Assembly: GCF_025244865.1 (NCBI RefSeq) | Contig: NZ_CP104272.1 | Coordinates: forward strand, 744,001-808,000 | Length of the DNA: 64,000 nucleotides | Direction of reading: 5' to 3' | Source: Arthrobacter sp. zg-Y1110 | Lineage (GTDB): Bacteria > Actinomycetota > Actinomycetes > Actinomycetales > Micrococcaceae | Shown here: one piece after another, positions 49,609 to 58,506 of the stretch | Layout of the letters: each line of letters opens with the position of its first letter | How positions within the stretch are numbered: position 1 is the first letter of the stretch | Translations under genes and position numbers: made by a program | The notes under the pieces: model-generated | Databases searched by the model: none | The model's input: only the letters and a program-made list of their open reading frames with translations | What the model was told of the DNA's origin: nothing

Positions 49609-49998
49609 TCAGCCCGCAGGCGGTGAAAGGATTTCCACCCGGTTCCCGAAGGGGTCCCTGCAATGGAACCGCTCGTAACCCTCGAAGGTGTACCGGTCAG
49701 TCCAGGAGACCTCGAAGCCATGCAGCGAGAGCCTGGCCCCCAGTTCCTCCAGTGCATTCGCAGAATCCAGCAGCAGGGCAGGGTGCGCCTTCCTGGCAGG
49801 AACAAAGGGGGAGTCCACTCCCAGATGAATCTCCGCGACGACGGCGTCGCCGTCGAACGCCCGGAACCAGCAGCCACCCCGGCCGGCGAGCGACGGCGGC
49901 TTGCCCACCTCAGTCAGTCCCAGTGCCTCACCGTAAAACCGCCGGGCCTGGTCCTCCCCGCCTGTGGGTATTGAAACCTGTACATGGTGCAGCCGCAT
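49609..49998 (-). CDS. VOC-family (glyoxalase-like) protein
   Basis: 129 residues, one glyoxalase/bleomycin-resistance fold (two beta-alpha-beta-beta-beta units). It begins LHHVQVSIP, has a central strand AEIHLGVDS and ends with CRDPFGNRVEIL, the typical metal Glu position. ATG 49998 follows GGGGGG; longer starts add no recognisable fold. Function could be a dioxygenase, isomerase or binding protein. Confidence 0.85.
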   Translation of the reverse strand: MRLHHVQVSIPTGGEDQARRFYGEALGLTEVGKPPSLAGRGGCWFRAFDGDAVVAEIHLGVDSPFVPARKAHPALLLDSANALEELGARLSLHGFEVSWTDRYTFEGYERFHCRDPFGNRVEILSPPAG

Positions 49999-50153
49999 GA
50001 ATCCCCCCGAGTCCCGACTGATTGCAGTAACGAACCGAATTGTGCCAGAAGGTGCCGTTGACCGGCTCCGGGGCGGGTTCCAGACTGGGAGCAGCACGTT
50101 CGCTGTCCGCCACCGAGCCACCGCCACCGAGCCCCCGACCGAAGGCGCTTCCC

Positions 50154-51056
50154 ATGGACCAGAACTTCCTGAACTACCCGGACTGGCAGGCCACCGCCGA
50201 TACCCTGCACCTCTACCTTCAGGTGGCGGGCAAGGTAAAACTGGAGCGCAGCTACCCCGAACCGGAATGGGGCCACGTGCGGATGCCCCTCACCGTCCAG
50301 GGCATCGGAACCGGCATCATGCCGGGACCCGATACGAACTTCGAGATTTACTTCAACCTGCACCAGCATCATGTGGACGTGCAGAACACCAATCACATCC
50401 GCACCCGGATCGAACTCAGCGACGGCCTCAGCGTGGCGGACTTCTACCGTCAGCTGATGGGGGCGCTGGAATTCATCGGGGCGCCCACGGCCATCAACAC
50501 CGACCCCCAGGAATTCTACGATCCGGTGCCTTTCGACGCCGACACCAAGCACTCCACCTATGACAAGCAGGCGGTGGAGCTCTTCCTGGACAACCTGCAC
50601 TTCGCGCATCGAAGTCTTGGACAGTTTCTCGGGCCGGTGCGTGGAAAGGTCTTCGCGCCGTCGTACTGGTTCGGCACCATGGACCTTTCCGGAACAATCT
50701 TCAGCGGACAGTCGGAGCCGTACCCCGGAAACGGAGTGATTGCCGTGAACTGCTTTGATGAGCGGTTCTGCGAGTTCGGGTTCTGGCCTGGCGACCCGTC
50801 CTCCACGGAACCCGCGTTTTACGTGATGCCCTATCCCTTCCTCTCCAACATCGGCAGTTACGGCACCATGCTGGCTCCGGCAAAGGCAGAATTCCTCACT
50901 AAGTCCAGCGAATTCATCCTCACGCTCAAGGACGCCTTCTCCTATGACGATCCACAGCAGGCCGTGGTGGACTTCTGCCGCACGAGCTTCGACATCCTGC
51001 AGCGGCTGGATCCGTGGGACGACATCGACTGGATCACCGAACCGCTGACCTACTGA
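50154..51056 (+). CDS. DUF5996-family protein
   Basis: 300 residues from ATG 50154, following GAAGG. The opening YPDWQATADTLHLYLQVAGK and YWFGTMDLSGTIF, later FYVMPYPFLSNIG, fit the DUF5996 family. No membrane segment. Its role is unknown. It stands between a VOC gene and a GntR gene of the tricarballylate cluster but is probably unrelated. Confidence 0.8.
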   Translation: MDQNFLNYPDWQATADTLHLYLQVAGKVKLERSYPEPEWGHVRMPLTVQGIGTGIMPGPDTNFEIYFNLHQHHVDVQNTNHIRTRIELSDGLSVADFYRQLMGALEFIGAPTAINTDPQEFYDPVPFDADTKHSTYDKQAVELFLDNLHFAHRSLGQFLGPVRGKVFAPSYWFGTMDLSGTIFSGQSEPYPGNGVIAVNCFDERFCEFGFWPGDPSSTEPAFYVMPYPFLSNIGSYGTMLAPAKAEFLTKSSEFILTLKDAFSYDDPQQAVVDFCRTSFDILQRLDPWDDIDWITEPLTY

Positions 51057-51068
51057 TGGTTGGGCCGG

Positions 51069-51752
51069 CTAGCGGGTGAACGGCGGCAGCGGCTGCCGAA
51101 GCGCACCCTCGCGCAGGAGCTTCAGCCGGATCTGCCGCGCGGTTTCCATGTGATCGCGGGCGATGCGGCGGGCGGCCTCCACGTCCTGGCTGTCGATGGC
51201 GCGGATCAACGCGGCGTGCTCGTCGAGAGCAACGTCCCAGCGCGAGTCCACGGACAGTGTGGACTGCGGCGCATGGACCAGGTGTGTGCTGAGCCGTTCC
51301 AGCAGGTCGGTCAGCACGGGATTGTGGGCGCACTCCCAGACCGCGGCATGGAATTCCAGGTTGGTGGTTATCCGGGTTGCATCGTCGGGATCCGTAAGCC
51401 GGCGGTCCCGCTCCAGCAAGGCTTCCAACCGCATCAGGTCCGTGAATTGGCGGGCCCGTGCCGCCTGTCCGGCTGCTTCTTCCTCGAGCAGGATGCGCAT
51501 GTCGTAGATCTGGATGACCTGGGCAGGTTCAATCCGGGTCACCTGCAGGCCGCGGGCAGCTCGTTCGAGCAGCCGTTCCTGGAGCAGGCGGGAGAGCGCC
51601 TCCCGGATGGGTGTCCGGGAGACGCCGAATCGTTCGGCCAGGTTTACTTCCCGCATCGCCGTGCCGGGCCGGTGCACGCCGGAGAGGATCTCACTGCGCA
51701 GAGTTGCGAAGATCGACTCGCCGTCCATGCGTGCTGATGCTGCTTGCGCCAC
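51069..51752 (-). CDS. GntR-family (FCD) transcriptional regulator
   Basis: 227 residues. The N-terminal winged helix has LAERFGVSRTPIREALSRL; the C-terminal FCD domain carries the metal/acid-binding His and Asp pattern around EFHAAVWECAHN and HAALIRAIDSQD. It is read in the same direction as the TcuA-like gene and likely controls it and the divergent tct genes by binding TGTATACA-type sites. Its effector is probably a carboxylic acid. Confidence 0.9.
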   Translation of the reverse strand: MAQAASARMDGESIFATLRSEILSGVHRPGTAMREVNLAERFGVSRTPIREALSRLLQERLLERAARGLQVTRIEPAQVIQIYDMRILLEEEAAGQAARARQFTDLMRLEALLERDRRLTDPDDATRITTNLEFHAAVWECAHNPVLTDLLERLSTHLVHAPQSTLSVDSRWDVALDEHAALIRAIDSQDVEAARRIARDHMETARQIRLKLLREGALRQPLPPFTR

Positions 51753-51813
51753 TTAGTGTCCTAGGAAATGATGCGGAAAACTGCCGAATTGTCGGTCCCC
51801 ACAATACGGGAGC

Positions 51814-53292
51814 TCAGGCCAGGGAGCCTGCCCTGCGGCCGAAGACGCAGCCTGCCGCCAAGCCGGAACCGCCGGGATAGTTAACGCTGAACAGCCCGCC
51901 CAGCATCTCGCCGGCCGCGTATAGCCCCGGTATATGGTTGCCGTCCACGTCGAGCGCGCGGCCGTGCGTATCGCCCTTGACCCCGCCGAAAGTAAACGTG
52001 ATGCCGCAGGTGACGCCGTAGGCATAGAACGGGCCGGTTTCCAGGGGAACCGCCCAGTTGCTCTTCACCGGCTCTGTCTGGGCGGAACGGCCGTCCAGGA
52101 CGTTGGGGTCAAAGTCGACGCCGCGATCCACCGAGGCGTTGAACGCGGTGACGGTCTTCTCCAGGGCCTCGGGGTCGATGCCGATTTTCGCCGCGAGTTC
52201 GGCAATGCTGTCCGCGGTTTCCACGGAGACGCCGGGCATGTCGTATTCCTCGGTCCGCAGCATGGGCCGCAGCGTGGCGTCGAAAATCTGCCAGGCGACC
52301 GAGCCCGGCTGGCGGAGGATTTCCCGTCCGTATTTGGCATAGGTGTAGTTGCGGAAATCTGCACCCTCATCCAGGAAGCGCTCGCCGTCACGGTTGACGA
52401 TGATCCCCAACGGATAGCTCTGCCGCGTAAGGCGGTTGGTCAGCTCGCGGTTGCTCTCATTGTTCTCGGTGAAGGCATCCCACTGCACGCTGTGGCAGGT
52501 GTTCCAGTCGCCGCCGCGTGCAGCACCCGCTTCCAAGGCCGCGAGAATCATGTCTCCGGTGTTGCAGGGAGTGCCGCGCACCTTGGCGTTTTCCCACCCC
52601 TCGCCGAGGTGTTCCCGGCGCAGTTCGGGGCTGGATTCGAAGCCGCCGGCGGTGAGGATCACCGATTCGGCCGAGATCTCGTATTCGCCCTCGGGACCGG
52701 AAACAACGACGCCGGTGACCCGGCCGCCGTCGAGCACCAGCCGGGTCGCCGGGCTGCCGTAGCGGATGTCGACGCCGTGCTCCAAGGCCACGCGGGTGTG
52801 GTCCGCCATCATGCCCTCGCCGCCGCCCACATTGCCGACATGCAGCCCGCCCCAGAACAGGTAGCTTCCATCGGGCCGCTGGTAGGCCTGGCGCTCGTAC
52901 ATCAGCCGGTACTTCAAGCCCAGGCTGTTCAGCCAACGCAGCGTGGACTGGCTTTCGGCAATAAGCACCTCGGTGAGCCCGGGATCATTGCGTCCTTCGG
53001 TGACCTTGGCCAGATCTGAGGCGTAGTTCTCCGCCGTGTACGGCGGAACCACGGTGGAGGCATGCCGGTCATCGGGTTCGACCAGCCCGGCCAGGTCCTC
53101 CAATCCGCCGTGGACAATCCGGGTGGCGCCGGCCGTGTAGAAGCTGTTGCCGCCGGAAAGCTCCTGAGTTCCCTTTTCCAGCAGGATGACCGAACGGCCC
53201 CTTTCAGCTGCGGCATGGGCGGCGGTAAAGCCGGCATTGCCGCCGCCCACTACTACGACATCAGTGCGGACGGGACCAGGTTTCTCTGCCAT
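51814..53292 (-). CDS. tcuA: FAD-dependent tricarballylate dehydrogenase (TcuA-like)
   Basis: 492 residues. FAD loop DVVVVGGGNAGFTAAHAAAE (11-30), GGNSFYTAGATR, and a fumarate-reductase-like substrate domain. The final GLYAAGEMLGGLFSVNYPGG closes the FAD site. It resembles TcuA, which oxidises tricarballylate to cis-aconitate in the cytoplasm, and the divergent TctCBA genes would import such tricarboxylates. No TcuB-type electron-transfer gene is adjacent, so the electron route is unclear and another dicarboxylate or tricarboxylate is possible. Confidence 0.85.
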   Translation of the reverse strand: MAEKPGPVRTDVVVVGGGNAGFTAAHAAAERGRSVILLEKGTQELSGGNSFYTAGATRIVHGGLEDLAGLVEPDDRHASTVVPPYTAENYASDLAKVTEGRNDPGLTEVLIAESQSTLRWLNSLGLKYRLMYERQAYQRPDGSYLFWGGLHVGNVGGGEGMMADHTRVALEHGVDIRYGSPATRLVLDGGRVTGVVVSGPEGEYEISAESVILTAGGFESSPELRREHLGEGWENAKVRGTPCNTGDMILAALEAGAARGGDWNTCHSVQWDAFTENNESNRELTNRLTRQSYPLGIIVNRDGERFLDEGADFRNYTYAKYGREILRQPGSVAWQIFDATLRPMLRTEEYDMPGVSVETADSIAELAAKIGIDPEALEKTVTAFNASVDRGVDFDPNVLDGRSAQTEPVKSNWAVPLETGPFYAYGVTCGITFTFGGVKGDTHGRALDVDGNHIPGLYAAGEMLGGLFSVNYPGGSGLAAGCVFGRRAGSLA

Positions 53293-53312
53293 CTCTATGC
53301 TCCTGTGATTCG

Positions 53313-53474
53313 GTGTATACGAGTGTATACAGTGCTCCGTGGAATGGCCACGAGTCTACGAGAGTTCAGCACTTCGTCAAATAACCGGACCCTAATTCGT
53401 ATTGTGACTTCGCGATGACGGGGCCTATTGTGGTGAGCTACGTCACTTCCGGTATATGTATTTGAGTGTGTACA
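53313..53474. promoter_or_regulatory. GntR-type operator sites between tcuA and tctC
   Basis: GTGTATAC occurs at 53313-53320 and 53323-53330, the second inside the palindrome TGTATACA (53324-53331), and a variant TGTGTACA lies at 53467-53474. The first pair is next to the tcuA start and the last is 38 bases before tctC. They suit an FCD-type GntR dimer. Confidence 0.6.
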
Positions 53475-53511
53475 AACGTCTCCACCACAACGAAGTAATG
53501 GAACGGGAAAC

Positions 53512-54492
53512 ATGAAAAAATCTCTCCGTACGGGAGCGTTTGCCCTCGTGGTCGCCGTGGTCACCCTTCTGGCGTTCTTCAATGCAGCTGCGTCCGGCGG
53601 GACCGCCACGGCTCGCAGCAAACTCACGCTCATCGCGCCGGCCGCCCCCGGCGGCGGCTGGGACGGGTTCGCCCGGGAAGCCCAGCAGGCCCTGCGCAGC
53701 AACGGGGTGGTGAATAACCCGCAGGTAGTCAACGTCCCCGGAGCCGGCGGCACCATCGGCCTCAGCCAGTTCGTCCAGACCCCAGGACGGGAGGACGCAC
53801 TCCTGGTCACCGGCGGCGTCATGGTGGGAGCCATCGAACTGGCGGACAACCCGGAGTCGATGGCCGACGTCGTGCCGATTGCCCGCCTCGCTGACGATTA
53901 CGCGGCGCTTGTGGTTCCGGCGGACTCCGAGTTCCAGACACTCGACGATTTCCTGACGGCGTGGAAGGCGGATCCGGGAGCCAATTCGATCGGCGGCGGC
54001 TCTCTCGGCTCCATCGACCATCTGCTCAGCGGGCTGCTCGCACAGAAGATCGGCATGGATCCGAGCACGGTGAACTACGTGGCCTACTCCGGCGGCGGCG
54101 AGGCGCTGACCTCCCTGCTTTCCCACACCACGGCCGTCGGCATGTCCGGGTACAACGAGGTGGCAGACCAGATAGAGTCCGGCACCCTGCGTGCGCTGGC
54201 CATCTCCTCCGCGGAACGCCTCGACGGGGTGGACGTGCCCACCTTTGTGGAGCAGGGGGTGGATGTGTCCATGTCCAACTGGCGCGGCGTCGTTGCAGCT
54301 CCCGGGATTTCGGAAGAGGCGAAGGCGGAGTTCATTTCCATCGTCACGGAAATGCGCGAATCCGATGATTGGAAGGACACTCTGGAACGCAACAGCTGGA
54401 CGGACAGCTTCGCCACAGGGGAAGAATTCGAAGCCTTTATCGAAGAAGAAGTCTCCACGGCCCAATCAATTGTTAAGGAGCTCGGACTATGA
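53512..54492 (+). CDS. tctC: Tripartite tricarboxylate transporter binding protein TctC
   Basis: 326 residues. A hydrophobic signal (about 8-28, no lipobox) and the Bug/TctC fold with LIAPAAPGGGWDGFAREAQ, VVNVPGAGGTIGL and NYVAYSGGGEALTSLL, the carboxylate-binding loops. It binds a tricarboxylate outside the cell and hands it to TctAB. First gene of a tctCBA operon, overlapping tctB by 4 bases. Confidence 0.92.
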   Translation: MKKSLRTGAFALVVAVVTLLAFFNAAASGGTATARSKLTLIAPAAPGGGWDGFAREAQQALRSNGVVNNPQVVNVPGAGGTIGLSQFVQTPGREDALLVTGGVMVGAIELADNPESMADVVPIARLADDYAALVVPADSEFQTLDDFLTAWKADPGANSIGGGSLGSIDHLLSGLLAQKIGMDPSTVNYVAYSGGGEALTSLLSHTTAVGMSGYNEVADQIESGTLRALAISSAERLDGVDVPTFVEQGVDVSMSNWRGVVAAPGISEEAKAEFISIVTEMRESDDWKDTLERNSWTDSFATGEEFEAFIEEEVSTAQSIVKELGL

Positions 54493-55115
54493 GTCTTGCC
54501 CAGGACAAGCCGGCTCCGCTGCAGCGGACGGCGCCGCCGCGGAGCCCCGCCCTCGAAGGGCGCAGCGAACTGATCGTGGTGGCGGTTCTCTACGCCCTCG
54601 CCGTTTTCCTCACCGTCGGCACTGTCTCCATGAATGTGCAGGGCAGCGCAGTACCGGGACCGCAGTTCTTCCCGGTGCTGGTCTGCATCGCCCTCTACGT
54701 GGTGGCCACGGCGCTGGCGATCTCCGTCATCCGGCGTCCCAACATCCCGGATACCCGCATCCACCCCGGCCGCGGCAACTTCTCCGGCGCCATGCTCGAC
54801 GACCTTTCGGGCGAGCACGAGTTCTCCACCCCGCACCCCGACGCCGCGGCCTCACCCACGTGGAAAACCTACTCGGACTGGCGGACCGTGAGCCTGGTGG
54901 TGGGCGGCGTGGTGGTCTTCACCGCCGCGCTCAACATCCTGGGCTGGATCATCAGCGCCGCGTTCCTGTTCTGGGTGGTCTGCTACGCCATGGGCAGCAA
55001 ACGTCCCGGCTTTGATGTTGGCGTATCCCTGCTGTTCTCCTCCATTGTCCAGCTGGCCTTCGGCGCCGGCCTTGGCCTCAACCTGCCCTCCGGCTTCCTG
55101 GGAGGGATGTTCTGA
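54489..55115 (+). CDS. tctB: Tripartite tricarboxylate transporter small subunit TctB
   Basis: 208 residues with about four membrane helices: VVAVLYALAVFLTVGTVSM and VPGPQFFPVLVCIALYV, then a hydrophilic loop and two more helices, ending in the conserved GAGLGLNLPSGFLG. It pairs with TctA to form the sodium- or proton-coupled pore. Starts inside the end of tctC. Confidence 0.9.
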   Translation: MSLAQDKPAPLQRTAPPRSPALEGRSELIVVAVLYALAVFLTVGTVSMNVQGSAVPGPQFFPVLVCIALYVVATALAISVIRRPNIPDTRIHPGRGNFSGAMLDDLSGEHEFSTPHPDAAASPTWKTYSDWRTVSLVVGGVVVFTAALNILGWIISAAFLFWVVCYAMGSKRPGFDVGVSLLFSSIVQLAFGAGLGLNLPSGFLGGMF

Positions 55116-56653
55116 TGGATCAGCTCGGACTGCTTTTTGAAGGATTCGCGCACGCCCTGACGCCCGTTAATCTGCTCTGGGTCCTGATCGGCGCGGTGCT
55201 GGGCACGGCCGTGGGCGTGCTGCCCGGACTCGGCTCCGCCATGGCGGTGGCGCTGCTTCTGCCGGTCACCTTCTCGCTGGAACCCACTGCCGCTTTCATC
55301 ATGTTCGCCGGCATCTACTTCGGCGGGTTGTTCGGTGACTCCACGGCCGGCATCCTGCTCAACACCCCGGGCAACTCCTCGGCCATTGCCTCCACCTTCG
55401 AGGGCCACCGCATGGCTAAGAACGGCCACGCCGCCAAGGCCCTGGCCACCGCAGCCATCGGTGCCTTCATCGGCGGACTGATTGCCACGACGCTGGTGGT
55501 GTTCTTCGCACCAACGCTGGTGCGCCTCGCCACCGTCTTCGGCCCGGCAGAGTATTTCGCCTTGGCGGTCTTTGCCTTCCTGGCCATCTCGGCAGTTGTC
55601 TCCGAATCCGTAATCCGCGGGGTGGCCGCGCTGTGCATCGGCCTGGCCCTCGCGCTGGTCGGCATCGACGGGCCGAGCGGCACCGCCCGCTTCACCCTCG
55701 GCATGCCGCAGCTGTTCGACGGCATCTCCATCATCGTGATTACGGTGGGACTGCTGGCACTGGGCGAAGTGTTCCATGTGGCCTCGCGGATTCACCGTGA
55801 CCCGGTGGCCACCCGGATCCAGGCAGGGGGCAACGCCCGGATCAACTTCCGGGACTTCCGCAAGGCCCTTCCAGCCTGGCTGCGCGGCACCGCATTCGGA
55901 GCCCCTTTCGGCCTGATTCCGGCCGGCGGCGCAGAGGTGCCGACGTTCCTGGCCTACGGCACGGAAAAGCAGCTGGCCAAGCGCCGCGGAGATCCCGAGT
56001 TCGGCACCACCGGTTCCATCAAGGGACTGGCCGCACCGGAAGCGGCATCGAATGCCACGGCAGGAACCGCCATGGGTGCGCTGCTGGCGCTGGGCCTGCC
56101 GACGTCGGCCACGGCGGCAATCATGCTCGCCGCCTTCCAGCAATACGGCATGCAGCCGGGACCGCTGCTGTTCGAGCGCAGCGGAGACCTGGTCTGGGCG
56201 CTGCTGGCCTCGCTGTTCATCGGCTTGGTGATGCTCCTGATCATCAACCTCCCGTTCGCCAGCGTCTGGGCCAAGCTGCTGAGTATTCCCCGGCACTACC
56301 TCTACGCCGGGATCACGGTGTTCTCGGTGCTGGGTGTCTATGCGGTGAGCTCGTCGCTGATCGACTTGTGGCTGCTCATCGCAATCGGCCTGGTCGGCTT
56401 CATGATGCGCCGCTACAGCATTCCGCTGGCTCCGGTGCTGATCGCCGTCATCCTCGGTCCGATGGCCGAGACTGAACTGCGGCGGGCCTTGGCCGTATCC
56501 GAGGGGGACCTGGGCATTCTGGTGGGCAGCCCCATCACCATCACCCTCTACCTGGTGCTGGTTGTGGCACTGGTTGTCAGCGGCGTCCAGCACCTGCGGC
56601 ACCGGCGGGCGGACCGGCAGACGGATGAACCGACACTGGCCCCGGTGAATTAG
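55115..56653 (+). CDS. tctA: Tripartite tricarboxylate transporter large subunit TctA
   Basis: 512 residues, about twelve membrane helices. The family signature [20 protein letters not shown] near the N-terminus and [20 protein letters not shown] (about 69-88), and the second-half copy [17 protein letters not shown], are intact. It moves the tricarboxylate in with an ion. It starts on the last base of tctB (1-base overlap). Confidence 0.93.
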   Translation: MDQLGLLFEGFAHALTPVNLLWVLIGAVLGTAVGVLPGLGSAMAVALLLPVTFSLEPTAAFIMFAGIYFGGLFGDSTAGILLNTPGNSSAIASTFEGHRMAKNGHAAKALATAAIGAFIGGLIATTLVVFFAPTLVRLATVFGPAEYFALAVFAFLAISAVVSESVIRGVAALCIGLALALVGIDGPSGTARFTLGMPQLFDGISIIVITVGLLALGEVFHVASRIHRDPVATRIQAGGNARINFRDFRKALPAWLRGTAFGAPFGLIPAGGAEVPTFLAYGTEKQLAKRRGDPEFGTTGSIKGLAAPEAASNATAGTAMGALLALGLPTSATAAIMLAAFQQYGMQPGPLLFERSGDLVWALLASLFIGLVMLLIINLPFASVWAKLLSIPRHYLYAGITVFSVLGVYAVSSSLIDLWLLIAIGLVGFMMRRYSIPLAPVLIAVILGPMAETELRRALAVSEGDLGILVGSPITITLYLVLVVALVVSGVQHLRHRRADRQTDEPTLAPVN

Positions 56654-56677
56654 GCCGAGGGGTAAACAGTCCGGGAC

Positions 56678-56715
56678 CCAGTCGGCCGTGGTTCGAACGA
56701 ACCGCGGCCGACTGG
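56678..56715 (+). terminator. Strong inverted repeat after tctA
   Basis: CCAGTCGGCCGTGGTTCG and CGAACCGCGGCCGACTGG pair over 18 bases with one G-U wobble and almost no loop. It ends the tctCBA operon before the deoxyribose operon. No T-run. Confidence 0.75.
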
Positions 56716-56804
56716 ATCTGCGGCTGGTTCCGCAGCATACTGCCGGAGATGGAAGAATCACCTGTGAGCAACCTCATTGGCGAGGGTGTGACAAGGGGGA
56801 AACA

Positions 56805-57758
56805 ATGGATGCGCGGGATGAACAGGCGCTTGACGCGGTCAAGCTCTATTACGGAACCGGACTGTCGCAGAGCGAGGTTGCCCAGCGGCTGGGGCTGTCG
56901 CGTCCCACTGTTTCCAAGCTCATCCAGCACGGCAAGGACCGAGGGTACGTCTCCATCCAGATCCATGACCCGCGGGAGCAGGAATCCTCACTGGCTACGG
57001 AGCTGTGCAACGCCTTCGGCCTCTCCGACGTCCGCCTCGCCGTCGTGCCGGAAAACGGACCCGACCTGGTGGGGGAGCTCGGCAAGGTAGGCGCGGCGCT
57101 GCTGGCCGAGAACGTCGACGACGGCGATTCGGTGGGCGTCACCTGGGGCTCCACCATGTACGCCGTGGCACGTAACCTTCAGCGTCAGGAACGCCGCGGG
57201 GTGGAAATCATTCAGCTCAAAGGCGGGGTTTCCTACACCACCCGGGCCACCAATGACTTCGAGACCATCACCCTGTTCTGCAATGCCTTCGGTGCGTTTG
57301 CCCGGACCCTGCCGCTGCCGGTGATTTTCGACAGCGTAGAGGTCAAGCGGCTCGTGGAGGAGGAGGAGCACATCCGGCGGGTCATCGACATGGGCCGGGA
57401 GTCCGACGTCGCCGTCTTCACCGTGGGTGCAATCCGCCCGGACGCCATGCTGTTCAACCTTGGCTACCTCAGCGAGACGGAGGAGGCAGGCATTGCCGCG
57501 CACGCGGTGGGGGATATCTGCTCCCGCTTTTTCGACGACGACGGGAACCCCTGCGTCCCGCAGCTGGACGAGCGGACGGTCGGAATCACGCTGCAGGACC
57601 TGCGCAGGGTGCCCACCCGCCTCATGGTCGCCGGCGGCGAGCACAAGGCGACGGCTATCGAAGCCGCGCTGCGTGCCGGATATGCGACGCATCTGGTGAT
57701 CGATCAGGACACCGCCCGGCAGGTATTGCGGATGACCCGCCGGCGAGCCGCTTCCTAG
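56805..57758 (+). CDS. deoR: SorC/DeoR-type transcriptional regulator
   Basis: 317 residues from ATG 56805 after AAGGGGGA. The N-terminal HTH LSQSEVAQRLGLSRPTVSKL is of the SorC type, and the sugar-binding domain has GVTWGSTMYAVARNL, the ligand loop common to SorC and Bacillus DeoR. Placed just before deoC and the rest of the deoxyribose operon, it probably represses them until deoxyribose 5-phosphate appears. An alternative earlier Met (56749) reads in another frame. Confidence 0.88.
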   Translation: MDARDEQALDAVKLYYGTGLSQSEVAQRLGLSRPTVSKLIQHGKDRGYVSIQIHDPREQESSLATELCNAFGLSDVRLAVVPENGPDLVGELGKVGAALLAENVDDGDSVGVTWGSTMYAVARNLQRQERRGVEIIQLKGGVSYTTRATNDFETITLFCNAFGAFARTLPLPVIFDSVEVKRLVEEEEHIRRVIDMGRESDVAVFTVGAIRPDAMLFNLGYLSETEEAGIAAHAVGDICSRFFDDDGNPCVPQLDERTVGITLQDLRRVPTRLMVAGGEHKATAIEAALRAGYATHLVIDQDTARQVLRMTRRRAAS

Positions 57759-57775
57759 CAGTAACAGCGGAAACT

Positions 57776-57820
57776 ATGTCAATAGTTGGTTTGACATGTG
57801 TTCCGAGCCACTTCTACAGT
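57776..57820 (+). promoter_or_regulatory. Promoter and operator of the deoxyribose operon
   Basis: ATGTCAA (57776-57782) and TTGACAT (57791-57797) form a perfect inverted repeat around 8 bases. TTGACA (57791-57796) is also a consensus -35 box, with TACAGT (57815-57820) 18 bases on. The regulator would cover the -35 box. Confidence 0.75.
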
Positions 57821-57849
57821 GAGTGAAAACCCTCAATGAGGAGGCTCAC

Positions 57850-58506
57850 ATGTCGAAGATTTCGCAGCTCATCGATCACACCCTGCTTGCCCCGACGGCA
57901 ACAGCCACGCAGATCGACACCCTGGTCCAGGAGGCCGTTGAACACGGGTTCAAGACGGTTTGCGTCAACCCGGCCTGGGTCAGCCGGGCCCGCCGTGCCG
58001 TAGAAGGAACCCCGGTCGGTGTGTGCACCGTTGTCGGCTTCCCGCTCGGCGCGTCCACCACGGCCGTAAAGGTTTTCGAAACCACCGATGCCGTCACCAA
58101 CGGTGCGCACGAGGTGGACATGGTCATCAATATCGGCTGGGCACTCGCCGGCCAGTGGGATGACATTGAAGCGGAAATCCGCGCCGTCGTCGACGCCGCC
58201 GGCTCCGATGCCCTGGTCAAGGTCATCCTTGAAACCTGCCTGCTGACTGCCGAACAGACAGCGGAAGCCTCGCGCCGCTCCGTCGCTGCGGGTGCGGACT
58301 TCGTGAAGACCTCCACCGGCTTCTCCAAGCACGGCGCCACCGTCGAAGCCGTGCAGCTGATGCGCAAGACAGTGGGACCCGACCTTGGCGTCAAGGCCTC
58401 CGGCGGTGTCCGCACGCCCGAGGATCTCGCCCGGATGGTGGAAGCCGGTGCCAGCCGCATCGGAGCCTCCGCCGGCGCAGCCATCCTGGCGGGGAGCACC
58501 ATCTAA
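57850..58506 (+). CDS. deoC: Deoxyribose-phosphate aldolase
   Basis: 218 residues from ATG 57850 after GAGGAGG. Schiff-base Lys153 in [10 protein letters not shown], Asp90 in EVDMVINIG and Lys182 in [10 protein letters not shown] are the catalytic set. It splits deoxyribose 5-phosphate into glyceraldehyde 3-phosphate and acetaldehyde. First enzyme gene of the operon, overlapping the permease by 1 base. Confidence 0.95.
   Translation: MSKISQLIDHTLLAPTATATQIDTLVQEAVEHGFKTVCVNPAWVSRARRAVEGTPVGVCTVVGFPLGASTTAVKVFETTDAVTNGAHEVDMVINIGWALAGQWDDIEAEIRAVVDAAGSDALVKVILETCLLTAEQTAEASRRSVAAGADFVKTSTGFSKHGATVEAVQLMRKTVGPDLGVKASGGVRTPEDLARMVEAGASRIGASAGAAILAGSTI

Noticed and set aside
56691..56705. GGTTCGAAC-type sequence like a tRNA T-arm.
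   Set aside because: It is part of an 18-base inverted repeat terminator. No acceptor or anticodon stems can be built around it.
54983..56761. A 592-codon minus-strand frame opposite tctA.
   Set aside because: Antisense shadow rich in Gln, His and Gly; tctA has intact family signatures.
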